Source of the DNA: Acidobacteriota bacterium
GTDB lineage: Bacteria; Acidobacteriota; Vicinamibacteria; Vicinamibacterales; CAVVIG01
Assembly (NCBI GenBank): GCA_018268955.1
Contig: JAFDVO010000003.1
Coordinates: 202,580-266,579 of the forward strand
Length of the DNA stretch: 64,000 bases
Direction: 5' to 3'
Position numbers and translations under genes: made by a program
The notes under the pieces: model-generated
Told to the model about the DNA's origin: nothing
Databases searched by the model: none
What the model saw: the letters and a program-made list of their open reading frames with translations, nothing else
In this document: positions 34,852-42,674 of the stretch, piece by piece
Numbering within the stretch: the stretch's first letter is position 1
How the letters are laid out: every line of letters starts with the position of its first letter

Positions 34852-36276
34852 ATGACAGCTCGCCTCACACTCGCCGCCTGCGCGTTCGCGTTCGCCTCCG
34901 CGGCAGCCGTTGCCACCGCGCAGGAAGGGGTCGGTCCCGTGTGGCCGAAGCTCAGTGGCGCGCAGCGCACCGAGGTGATGACCTTCGGGGAGGACTTCAA
35001 GCGCTTCATCGGCGCCGCGAAGTCGGAGACGCAGTTCGTTCGTGAAGCGGCGCGTCTCGTCGAAGCGGCCGGCTTCAGGCGGTGGCCCGCGTCACCGACG
35101 AAGGCCGATGTGGCACCGGGGTCCAGGTGGTACGCCGTCAACCGCGGCCGCTCCATTGTCGCCTTCGTCGTGGGCACGGAGCCCGCGGTGTCGGGTCTGC
35201 GGATCGTGAACACGCACAACGACGCCGTCCGGATCGAGCTGAAGCCCAAGCCCTTCCGCGAGTCGTTCGACATCGCGATGCTCGACACGACGACGCATGG
35301 CGGGCTGAAGAACTACCAGTGGGTGAATCGCCCCCTGGCGCTGATCGGCCGGGTGACGAAGATGGACGGCACCGAGGTCGACGTGAACATCGGGCATGCG
35401 GCTGACGACCCGGTGCTGATGATTACGGACCTCGCGCCGCATGTGGACAACGACTTCCGCGAGCGGCGCAACCGCGACGTGATCCAGACCGAGGAACTCG
35501 ATCCGCTGCTGGCGCTCACGCGCGATGCGGCCCTGAAGGCGCTCAAGGACAAGTACAATCTGGTGCCCGACGACTTCCTCTCTGCGGACCTGCAGATCGT
35601 GCCGGCGCAGATGCCGGTCGACATCGGCCTCGATCACCAGCTGATTGGCGCGTACGGCCACGACGACCGCTCGAACGGCTTCGCGGCATTTCGTGCCATC
35701 ACCGAGGTGAAGGGGCCGCAGAAGACCGCGGTGGCGTACGGCGTGAACAACGAGGAGGTCGGCTCCTGGACGACGGGGGTCGAATCCGAGTGGTTTCGGA
35801 CACTGGCCGCAGAGATCATCGCGGCTCAGGAACCCTCGTACAACGACCTGATGCTGCGGCATGCCCTTGCGGCGTCGCAGGCGCTGGTGTCAGACTGCAC
35901 GACCGCGCTGGATCCCGGGTTCCCGCAACCGTACCTGCCGAACGGGTCGGCGCGGCTCGGGTGGGGGCTCGCCTTCAAGGAATACGGCGCGGGCCGCGAA
36001 GCGGACGCCGAGTATTTTGCACGGGTCCGGAAGATCTTCACGGATGCCGATGTGCACTGGCAGGTGCACGCCTACCGCGCGGGCTACGGAGGCGGTACTA
36101 TTGCGCAGTGGTTCGCGAACGCGAACATCGACACGATCGACGTCGGCATCGGAATCCTGAGCATGCACTCACCGATGGATGTCTCGGCGAAAGTGGACCT
36201 CTGGGAACTGTACCGGGGGTTCAAGGCATTCTGGAGTGCCCCCTCGCGTCCGGCTGCGGTGCCGTCGGCGCGCTAA
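34852..36276 (+). CDS. Secreted M18-family aminopeptidase
   Basis: A 474-residue zinc aminopeptidase. Its signal peptide MTARLTLAACAFAFASAAAV ends near ATAQE. M18 features in order are NTHNDAV (metal His/Asp), AYGHDDRSNGF (bridging Asp), NNEEVGS (catalytic Glu and metal Glu), DCTTALDPGFP and ILSMHSPMDV (C-terminal metal His). A signal peptide is unusual for M18 enzymes, which are mostly cytoplasmic. ATGs at 34831 and 34834 overlap the predicted -10 box, so the ATG at 34852 is preferred. Confidence 0.85.
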   Translation: MTARLTLAACAFAFASAAAVATAQEGVGPVWPKLSGAQRTEVMTFGEDFKRFIGAAKSETQFVREAARLVEAAGFRRWPASPTKADVAPGSRWYAVNRGRSIVAFVVGTEPAVSGLRIVNTHNDAVRIELKPKPFRESFDIAMLDTTTHGGLKNYQWVNRPLALIGRVTKMDGTEVDVNIGHAADDPVLMITDLAPHVDNDFRERRNRDVIQTEELDPLLALTRDAALKALKDKYNLVPDDFLSADLQIVPAQMPVDIGLDHQLIGAYGHDDRSNGFAAFRAITEVKGPQKTAVAYGVNNEEVGSWTTGVESEWFRTLAAEIIAAQEPSYNDLMLRHALAASQALVSDCTTALDPGFPQPYLPNGSARLGWGLAFKEYGAGREADAEYFARVRKIFTDADVHWQVHAYRAGYGGGTIAQWFANANIDTIDVGIGILSMHSPMDVSAKVDLWELYRGFKAFWSAPSRPAAVPSAR

Positions 36277-36293
36277 CGTAACCTGAACTGTTC

Positions 36294-37214
36294 ATGCGAA
36301 TCTTTCTGACCGGCGCGACCGGTTACATCGGCAGTGCTGTACTCGACGCGCTCGTGCGGGCCGGGCACCAGGTCACGGCGCTGGTCCGCGACAACGAGAA
36401 AGCGGCGCGCGTCGCCGCACGCGGCGCGCACCCGGTGGTGGGCAGCCTGAGCGACCCAGAGTCGTATCGGGCGATGGCCGACGCGCAGGATGGCTACATC
36501 CACACGGCGTTCGACACGTCCAGCACCGGCGTCGCGAACGATCGCCAGACGATCGACGCGTTGCTTGCGGCAGCCCGTCGGCCGCGCACGTCGAACGGGC
36601 TGAACGGCGCCCCGCGTTTCTTCATCTACACGTCGGGCATCTGGGTCATCGGTCGCACCTCTGAGCCGGCTGACGAGAGCACGCCGCTCAACCCCATTCA
36701 GCTTGTCGCGTGGCGCGTCGAACACGAGCGCCTCGTCCTCGAGGCGAACGACGCGCAACTGCGCACGGCGGTCGTGCGCCCCGGCGTCGTGTACGGCGGC
36801 GGCACCGGCATCATGAGCGACCTGTTCAAGATGGCGTGGAATGGGTTGGTGCGCGTGATTGGGGATGGCAACAATCACTGGCCCACGGTGTACGACCGGG
36901 ACCTTGCCGATCTGTACGCGCGGCTCGCGGCAGACGACTCCGCATCCGGGGTCTTCCATGCGAACGACGAAGGCGACGAGACGGTCAACGACATCGTGTC
37001 GGCGATCAGCCCGTACCTGCCGCACAAGCCGGACGTGCGGTATGTGCCGATCGAGGAAGCCCGCACGAAGATGGGCCCCTACGCGGACGCCCTCGCCCTT
37101 GACCAGATCGTCCGCAGCACCCGCTCACGCGCCCTCGGCTGGAACCCGAGCCTCCACTCGGTCGGCGGCAATGCCGCACGGCTGCTGGAAGAATGGCGGG
37201 CGTCCCGAAGTTAG
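36294..37214 (+). CDS. NAD-dependent epimerase/dehydratase family protein
   Basis: A 306-residue extended short-chain dehydrogenase fold. The N-terminus MRIFLTGATGYIGSAVLDAL is the NAD(P) site, and a second-half segment GVFHANDEGDETVNDIV resembles the substrate domain. The usual Y-x3-K pair is absent: the corresponding stretch is VAWRVEHERLVLEA. It may therefore act as a reductase with another acid or as a binding protein. It lies 17 bases after the M18 gene, so both are probably on one message. The TAG stop is inside the repeat motif AGTTAGACG. Confidence 0.82.
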   Translation: MRIFLTGATGYIGSAVLDALVRAGHQVTALVRDNEKAARVAARGAHPVVGSLSDPESYRAMADAQDGYIHTAFDTSSTGVANDRQTIDALLAAARRPRTSNGLNGAPRFFIYTSGIWVIGRTSEPADESTPLNPIQLVAWRVEHERLVLEANDAQLRTAVVRPGVVYGGGTGIMSDLFKMAWNGLVRVIGDGNNHWPTVYDRDLADLYARLAADDSASGVFHANDEGDETVNDIVSAISPYLPHKPDVRYVPIEEARTKMGPYADALALDQIVRSTRSRALGWNPSLHSVGGNAARLLEEWRASRS

Positions 37215-37287
37215 ACGTGAGAATTCAGAAGTCAGAAGTTGCGCATCGTCACTTCTGCGTTCTGACTTCTGCATTCTGACTTCACGA
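37211..37287. repeat. Inverted heptamer arrays between convergent genes
   Basis: Left units GAATTCA, GAAGTCA, GAAGTTG (37221-37241) face right units ACTTCTG, CGTTCTG, ACTTCTG, CATTCTG, ACTTCAC (37251-37285). The two blocks can pair as a long hairpin bounded by CGTGA and TCACG. The stop codons of both convergent genes (37212 and 37284) lie in the element. Confidence 0.75.
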
Positions 37288-37992
37288 AGTGATCGGCGGT
37301 TCCGCCGGCGGGATGGTGGTCGGCCCGGCCACTTCCCGCCGCTGCTCCACCTCCGGCGGCCGCACTTCCTCGACCCCCGCGTTCTTCGGCAGCGGCAGTT
37401 CTCCCGCAACCACCTCATCGATCAGTCCGTACTCCATCGCCTTGTAGGCGTCCAGGTAGAAGTCGGTCCGCTTCGTGTCCTTGATGATCTGCCGCAGCGG
37501 CTTGCCCGAGCGCGAGGAGAGGATCCGGTAGATCTGATCCTGCATCTGCTTGAGCCGCTCGAGGTGCTGTGCCGCCGCGCTGGTGGACTGCCACCCTGCC
37601 CACTTCGCCGGCTCGTGAATCATGATCCACGAGTGCGGGAAGGCGAGCCGTCGGCGCTCGCTCGCGGCCTGCAGCACGATTGACCCCATCGAGTAGGCCA
37701 TCCCCTGGACGACGATCGTCACCTCGATGCCGCGCGACACGATGTGGCGGATGGAGTCGTGGATGGCGAGGCCGTCCGTGACGTTGCCGCCGGCGCTGTT
37801 GATGTACAGGTTGATCGGCCGGTTGCCGTCGGCAGCCAGCTCGCGCAGGCGCTCGATCGTGCTGCGCGCGTTGTCTTTCTCGATGTCACCGATCAGGTAG
37901 ACGTCGCGGAGCCGTTCGCCCTGCTCGCGGCGCAACTGCGCGCGCACGGCGTCGACCAGCTCGGCTACGAGCCGCTCGTTCAGGTCGCCCAT
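37282..37992 (-). CDS. clpP: ATP-dependent Clp protease proteolytic subunit (ClpP-like)
   Basis: A 236-residue serine peptidase of the ClpP family. The oxyanion segment INSAGGNVTDGLAIHD is followed by the catalytic Ser in AYSMGS (usually ASMG), His in HSWIMIHEPA and Asp in TDFYLDAYKAMEYGLID. It would form the barrel degrading proteins fed by Clp ATPases. The ~25-residue C-terminal tail (PPEVEQRREVAGPTTIPPAE) is longer than usual. ATG at 37992 chosen; a TTG at 38010 adds six residues. No clpX or tig is adjacent, so this may be a second ClpP. Confidence 0.87.
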   Translation of the reverse strand: MGDLNERLVAELVDAVRAQLRREQGERLRDVYLIGDIEKDNARSTIERLRELAADGNRPINLYINSAGGNVTDGLAIHDSIRHIVSRGIEVTIVVQGMAYSMGSIVLQAASERRRLAFPHSWIMIHEPAKWAGWQSTSAAAQHLERLKQMQDQIYRILSSRSGKPLRQIIKDTKRTDFYLDAYKAMEYGLIDEVVAGELPLPKNAGVEEVRPPEVEQRREVAGPTTIPPAEPPITS

Positions 37993-38019
37993 GCGGTGAA
38001 TGCGTGGCAAGTATCATGA

Positions 38020-38060
38020 CAGCCCCGCCAGCCCTGCCTGCCCAGCCCCGCCCAGCCTGC
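38020..38060. repeat. Nonamer array (CAGCCCTGC type)
   Basis: Units CAGCCCCGC, CAGCCCTGC and CTGCCCAGC followed by degenerate copies. It lies between the clpP start and the 3' end of the Ca2+/H+ exchanger gene. On the other strand it reads GCAGGGCTG, close to the nonamer inside the flavoprotein gene. Confidence 0.6.
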
Positions 38061-38067
38061 CCCCAAG

Positions 38068-39165
38068 TCAGGGAATGAAGTAGAACGCGAGCGCGATGAT
38101 GGCGTACACGGAGATGAGCTGGAGCCCTTCCACCCAGTTGCTCTCGCCGTCGACGACCACCATCGACGTGGCGAGCACGGAGAGCGCGATGGCGGTGATC
38201 TCGAACGGGTTGAAGATGAGCGACATCGGGTGGCCGATGGCGAACGAGTAGAGGATCACCGCCGGTGCGACGAGCAGGGCGATCTGCGCGCTGCTGCCGA
38301 CCGAAATCTCGACGGCCAGTGTCATCTGGTCGCGCCGGGCGGCCGCGATTGCCGAATAGTGTTCCGCCGCATTGCCGATGATGGCTACGAGCACCACGCC
38401 GACGAACAGCTCTGTGAACCCGAACTGCTTCAATGCCGGCTCGAGCGCACCGACGAGCAGCTCCGCCTGCACCGTCGTGAGCAGGGTGCCGCTCGCGAGG
38501 AGGCCGATCGCCGTGCCCGTACTCAACCCACCGTGGCCGTGCGACGTCGTCGACTGCGTGGGCCTGAAGAGATCGCGCTCGGCGGTCAGCGCGTAGATGA
38601 GGCTGCCTGCATAGGCGACCATCAGCACGATCGCGGTGCCGAGGCTCAGGCGGTTGATGGCAGGCGGTCGCGCTTGCAGCGATCCGTAGAGCGACAGGTC
38701 GAACACCGCCGGCATGACCAGGGCGACGACCGCGAGGAAGAGCATCGCGGCCGTGTTGGTGGCGGCCGTGCGGTTGAACTTCTGCGAACGCCGGCCGAGG
38801 CCGCCGAGGAAGAACGAGAAGCCGAGGACCAGCAGCAGGTTGCCGATGATGCTGCCGGAAATCGACGCTTTCACCAGCTCGACGTGTCCCTGGTTCAGCG
38901 CCACCATCGCGATGATGAGCTCGGCCGCGTTGCCGAAGGTCGCGTTCAGGAACCCGCCGAGCGCCGGGCCCGACCGCTCAGCCAGCGCCTCGGTGCCGAG
39001 GCCGATCACACCCGCCAGCGGGATCAGGGACGCGGACGCGGTGATGAAGACCCACGGTGAGCCTGGCGCGAGCACGTCCAGCACCCAGGAGATCGGCGCA
39101 AAGACGATCAGTACGTTCAGCCGGTTGTCGAGGAGCGCCTTCAAGGCGGCGCGGGCACCGTGCAC
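38068..39165 (-). CDS. Calcium/proton exchanger (CAX family)
   Basis: A 365-residue, 11-helix antiporter of the cation/Ca2+ exchanger superfamily. The two alpha-repeat signatures are LNATFGNAAELIIAM in the first half and AIIGNAAEHYSAIAAA in the second. It expels Ca2+ (or Mn2+) in exchange for H+. A short cytoplasmic His-containing loop (TSHGHGGLS) sits between the halves. The GTG at 39165 follows the stop of the small upstream gene by one base; longer in-frame starts would overlap that gene. Confidence 0.92.
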   Translation of the reverse strand: MHGARAALKALLDNRLNVLIVFAPISWVLDVLAPGSPWVFITASASLIPLAGVIGLGTEALAERSGPALGGFLNATFGNAAELIIAMVALNQGHVELVKASISGSIIGNLLLVLGFSFFLGGLGRRSQKFNRTAATNTAAMLFLAVVALVMPAVFDLSLYGSLQARPPAINRLSLGTAIVLMVAYAGSLIYALTAERDLFRPTQSTTSHGHGGLSTGTAIGLLASGTLLTTVQAELLVGALEPALKQFGFTELFVGVVLVAIIGNAAEHYSAIAAARRDQMTLAVEISVGSSAQIALLVAPAVILYSFAIGHPMSLIFNPFEITAIALSVLATSMVVVDGESNWVEGLQLISVYAIIALAFYFIP

Positions 39166-39166
39166 G

Positions 39167-39397
39167 TCAGTCCGCGAACTGCTCGAGGTCTTCCTCATCT
39201 GCCCCGGGAAGGAGATCGAAGAACGCGTCGAGGCTGCGGTCGAGTGCACGGCGCAGTTGAGGGATGGTTCCGTCGATGGTGTGCAGCGTCACATGCGCGC
39301 TCGTGCCGTCCTTCAAGGCGAGCTGCGCATGGTCCAGCTTGTCGAGGCTGCCTTCAGGGATCAGACGTACGCCGTAGACGAGAGTGTAGCGAGCCAT
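39167..39397 (-). CDS. Small acidic protein, unknown function
   Basis: A 76-residue protein, MARYTLVYGVRL at the N-terminus and strongly acidic at the C-terminus (DLLPGADEEDLEQFAD). No motif is recognised. Support for it being real: an ATG start, a start-to-stop fit with the exchanger gene (1 base apart, the typical spacing of coupled genes) and a protein-like composition. It may be a partner or regulator of the exchanger. Confidence 0.6.
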   Translation of the reverse strand: MARYTLVYGVRLIPEGSLDKLDHAQLALKDGTSAHVTLHTIDGTIPQLRRALDRSLDAFFDLLPGADEEDLEQFAD

Positions 39398-39416
39398 CAG
39401 GGGATCTTAGAACATT

Positions 39417-39500
39417 GCTAATCGCTAAACGCTAATCGCTAAACGCTAATCGCTAAACGCTAATCGCTGAACGCTAAACGCTGATCTGCACTCGCTAACC
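39417..39500. repeat. Twelve-unit heptamer array (GCTAATC/GCTAAAC)
   Basis: Twelve 7-base units in perfect phase. The first eight alternate GCTAATC and GCTAAAC with one change, and the last four decay (GCTAAAC, GCTGATC, TGCACTC, GCTAACC). It is the most regular array in the window and lies between divergent genes. Confidence 0.85.
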
Positions 39501-39535
39501 GCACACGCGCTGGCGCGGAGGTAGTGGCAGACACA

Positions 39536-39567
39536 CCAACTCACCAATTCACCAGATCACCAATTGC
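39536..39567. repeat. Octamer array (CCAACTCA type), left of M16 gene
   Basis: Four 8-base units: CCAACTCA, CCAATTCA, CCAGATCA, CCAATTGC. The same octamer in inverted orientation lies just after the M16 gene at 42543, so the gene is bracketed by the pair. Confidence 0.75.
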
Positions 39568-39576
39568 ACGAGTGTC

Positions 39577-39611
39577 GAGTCCCCGGTCCCGAGTCCCCAG
39601 TCCCGGCTCCC
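39577..39611. repeat. Heptamer array (GAGTCCC type)
   Basis: Five 7-base units with a fixed TCCC end: GAGTCCC, CGGTCCC, GAGTCCC, CAGTCCC, GGCTCCC. It is the third distinct array in the same 290-base gap; a related opposite-strand set lies at 59233. Confidence 0.75.
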
Positions 39612-39684
39612 GTCCCTCGTCCCAGGCAACCGGCGGTCCCGGTGTTTCGTCTCAAGGGAAATGCCGGTAAGGTGGAGTGTGTCG

Positions 39685-42528
39685 ATGAGGGGCCTTCGCA
39701 TGACTGGATTCCGTATGCGCCGCGTGATCGCGGCTGTGGTGGCGACGATCGGGCTGGTGGCGTCTCCGGCTGGTGTGCTGCTGCGTGCGCAAGGACGCGT
39801 CGCGCCTCCAGCGGCGGATGTGCCGGACATCACCTTCGAGAAGTACACCCTGAAGAACGGCCTCGAGGTGATCCTGTCGGAGGACCATCGGCTGCCGCTC
39901 GTGGCGGTGAACGTCTGGTACCACGTGGGTCCGGCGAATGAGGAGCCTGGGCGCACCGGGTTCGCACACCTGTTCGAGCACATGATGTTCAACGGGTCGA
40001 AGCACGTGCCGGGCGACTCGCACTTCAAGTACGTCGAGGGGGCCGGCGCAAGCGACGTGAATGGGACCACCGGGTTCGACCGCACCAACTACTTCGAGAC
40101 GCTCCCGTCCAACCAGCTCGAACTCGGACTCTGGCTCGAGTCCGACCGCATGGGCTACCTGCTCGACAACCTGACGCAGGAGGTCCTCTCGAACCAGCAG
40201 GACGTTGTGCGCAACGAGCGCCGGCAATCCTTCGAGAGTCGCCCCTACGGCATCGTCAACGAGGCGGTCTTCCACAACCTGTTTCCGAAGAGCCACCCCT
40301 ACTACGCCAACATCATCGGTTCGCACGCGGACATCCAGGCGGCGCAGCTTGACGATGTGAAGAGCTTCTTCAAGAAGTACTACGCGCCGAACAACGCCAC
40401 GATCGCCATCGTCGGGGACTTCGACCCGAAGGCGACCAAGGCGATGGTGGAAAAGTACTTCGGACCCTTGAAGTCCGGCCCGCCGGTCGCGAAGCCCTCG
40501 GTGCAGGCGCCACCGATCACGGCCGAGCGGCGGGTGACGGTGACCGACCGCATCCAGTTGCCGCGCGTGTACATCTCCTGGCAGTCGCCGAAGATCTACA
40601 CGCAGGAGGACGCGGACGCGGATGTGGCGGCCAGTGCCCTCGGCGGCGGCAAGTTCAGCCGTCTCTACAAGGCCCTCGTCTACGACCGGCAGATCGCGCA
40701 GGATGTCGTCGCCTTCCAGCAGTCGATGATGCTGGTCTCGGCGTTTACCATCCAGGCGACCGCTCGCCCCGGACACACGGCGGAAGAACTCGAGGCGGCG
40801 ATCGATCAGGAGCTGGCGAAGTTCCAGGAGTCCGGCCCGGAACCGGCCGAGATCGAACTGGCGCGCAACACGGCCGAAACCCAGATCACGCGTGCGCTCG
40901 AGCGCCTCGGCGGATTCGGCGGCGTTGCTGACCGGCTCAACGACTACAACCACTACCTTGGGGATCCCGGATTTCTCCGCAAGGATCTGGGCCGCTATCG
41001 TAACGTCACGCCCGCCCGCGTCAAGGCGTTCGCGCAGACACTGAAGAAGAGCGCGCGGGTGGTTGTGTACGGCCTGCCCGGCGCGCAGAACCTTGGTCCG
41101 GATGTCCCCCGGCCGACGCCCACGTCATCGACGAGTGCGGGTGAAGCGGTGAATGCGGACGCACCGTGGCGAGCCACGCCCCCGAAGGCTGGCGCGCTGC
41201 GCGCCCTCACGGTTCCGGTTCCGAAGTCGTTCACGCTGCCCAACGGCCTGACCGTGCTCCTCAACGAGCGCGCGGGCGTGCCGGTCGTCTCCGCCACGCT
41301 GGCCCTGAAGACCGGCAGCGGTGCGAGCCCGGCCGACCGTCCCGGGCTGGCGAACTTCACCGCCGCGATGATCGACGAGGGAACGACGACGCGGTCTTCG
41401 CTCCAGATTGCGAATGAGGTCGCCACGCTTGGCGGCACGTTGAACACCGGGTCGGGACCCGACTCGACGCAGGCCTCGGTAACTTCGCTGACGCGCACCT
41501 TCCCGCAGATGCTGGCGTTGATGGCGGACGTCGTGCGCAACCCGAGCTTCCCGACCGAGGAGGTCGATCGGCAGCGCGCGTCGCGCCTCGCCCAACTGGT
41601 GCAGCAGCGCGAGAACATCAACCAGATCGCCAGCGCCGTCACGGCTGCAGCACTCTATGGGGCGTCCCACCCGTACGGGCAGACGGAGCTCGGTACCGAA
41701 GCCTCGAACAAGGCGATGACTGCTGAGGAGATGCGCGCGTTCTGGAAACGTAACTACGTGCCGAACAACGCGGCGCTCGTCGTCTCCGGGCATATTACCG
41801 AAGCGGAATTGCGCCCGCTCGTCGAGAAGGCGTTCGGGGACTGGCAACGCGGCACGCCAGACGCGGCTCGCGACATCGCACCCGCGACAACTCGCGCTCG
41901 GATCGTGCTGGTGGACAAGCCTGGTGCGCCGCAGACGCAGCTGCGAGCGGTGTCGGTGGCGGCGCCCCGCACGACGCCGGATTACGAGGCGATGCGGCTC
42001 CTGAACGATCTGTTCGGCGGACTGTTCTCGAGCCGCCTGAACCTCAACCTGCGCGAAGAGCATGGGTACACGTACGGCGCCAATTCACAGTTCGTCTTCA
42101 GGCGCGCCCCCGGCTTCTTCGTCGCAGCCTCTGGCGTTCGGACGGACGTCACTGCACCCGCCCTGTCGGAGATGTCCAAGGAGATCGCGAAGCTGCGCGA
42201 CGGCATCTCCCCTGAGGAGCTCGCGCTCGCGAGGGACGCGATCGTTCGCTCGCTGGCGTCCGACTTCGAGACGAGCAGCATCGTGACCACCACGACGGCG
42301 AACCTGTTTCTCTACGGGTTGCCGATGGACTACTACGTCGGCGCGCAGTCGCGCTTTACTGCGGTCACGCCCACCCAGGTTGTGGATGCCGCCCGCAAGT
42401 ACCTGCAGCCCGACCGCATGCTCTACATCGTCGTTGGTGACAGATCGAAGATCGAGAGCGATATCGAGAAGCTCGGTCTCGGCACGGTGGAGCATTGGAC
42501 GGTCGACGCGACGAGGGCTGCGAACTGA
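39685..42528 (+). CDS. Secreted M16-family zinc peptidase, two-repeat form
   Basis: A 947-residue protein with a signal peptide (hydrophobic run VIAAVVATIGLVASPAGVLL). The first M16 unit has the inverted zinc motif HLFEH at residues 95-99 and the downstream glutamate region VVRNERRQSFE. The second unit (from ~500, SFTLPNGLTVLLNERAGVPV) keeps the fold but lacks HxxEH (FTAAMIDEGTTT), as in many fused M16 pairs where only one half is catalytic. It would degrade peptides in the periplasm or outside. The ATG at 39685 has GGTGGAG 7 bases upstream, which fixes the start. Confidence 0.92.
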   Translation: MRGLRMTGFRMRRVIAAVVATIGLVASPAGVLLRAQGRVAPPAADVPDITFEKYTLKNGLEVILSEDHRLPLVAVNVWYHVGPANEEPGRTGFAHLFEHMMFNGSKHVPGDSHFKYVEGAGASDVNGTTGFDRTNYFETLPSNQLELGLWLESDRMGYLLDNLTQEVLSNQQDVVRNERRQSFESRPYGIVNEAVFHNLFPKSHPYYANIIGSHADIQAAQLDDVKSFFKKYYAPNNATIAIVGDFDPKATKAMVEKYFGPLKSGPPVAKPSVQAPPITAERRVTVTDRIQLPRVYISWQSPKIYTQEDADADVAASALGGGKFSRLYKALVYDRQIAQDVVAFQQSMMLVSAFTIQATARPGHTAEELEAAIDQELAKFQESGPEPAEIELARNTAETQITRALERLGGFGGVADRLNDYNHYLGDPGFLRKDLGRYRNVTPARVKAFAQTLKKSARVVVYGLPGAQNLGPDVPRPTPTSSTSAGEAVNADAPWRATPPKAGALRALTVPVPKSFTLPNGLTVLLNERAGVPVVSATLALKTGSGASPADRPGLANFTAAMIDEGTTTRSSLQIANEVATLGGTLNTGSGPDSTQASVTSLTRTFPQMLALMADVVRNPSFPTEEVDRQRASRLAQLVQQRENINQIASAVTAAALYGASHPYGQTELGTEASNKAMTAEEMRAFWKRNYVPNNAALVVSGHITEAELRPLVEKAFGDWQRGTPDAARDIAPATTRARIVLVDKPGAPQTQLRAVSVAAPRTTPDYEAMRLLNDLFGGLFSSRLNLNLREEHGYTYGANSQFVFRRAPGFFVAASGVRTDVTAPALSEMSKEIAKLRDGISPEELALARDAIVRSLASDFETSSIVTTTTANLFLYGLPMDYYVGAQSRFTAVTPTQVVDAARKYLQPDRMLYIVVGDRSKIESDIEKLGLGTVEHWTVDATRAAN

Positions 42529-42542
42529 CTGGCAGCGATCGG

Positions 42543-42582
42543 TGAATTGGCGAGTTGGCGAGTTGGTGAGTTGGTGAGTTGG
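42543..42582. repeat. Octamer array (TGAGTTGG type), right of M16 gene
   Basis: Five 8-base units: TGAATTGG, CGAGTTGG twice, TGAGTTGG twice. On the other strand it equals the CCAACTCA units at 39536. It begins 15 bases after the M16 stop. Confidence 0.8.
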
Positions 42583-42607
42583 TGCACCCCTACAGAGTGA
42601 AGCTGTG

Positions 42608-42650
42608 CCCCTCCGTGCTGAACTCGGTGTGCTCCGTGGTCGTGCGTTTG
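42608..42650. repeat. Degenerate nonamer arm (CTCCGTG type)
   Basis: CTCCGTG, CTCGGTG and CTCCGTGG copies resemble the right arm of the element at 21793. It lies at the 3' side of the cca gene. Confidence 0.5.
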
Positions 42651-42674
42651 TTGACGTGATCGCAGCGTGAGCCG

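Noticed and set aside
39536-42582. Insertion sequence around the M16 gene
   Set aside because: The inverted octamers are not a defined terminal repeat, no transposase or target duplication is visible, and M16 genes are ordinary chromosomal genes.
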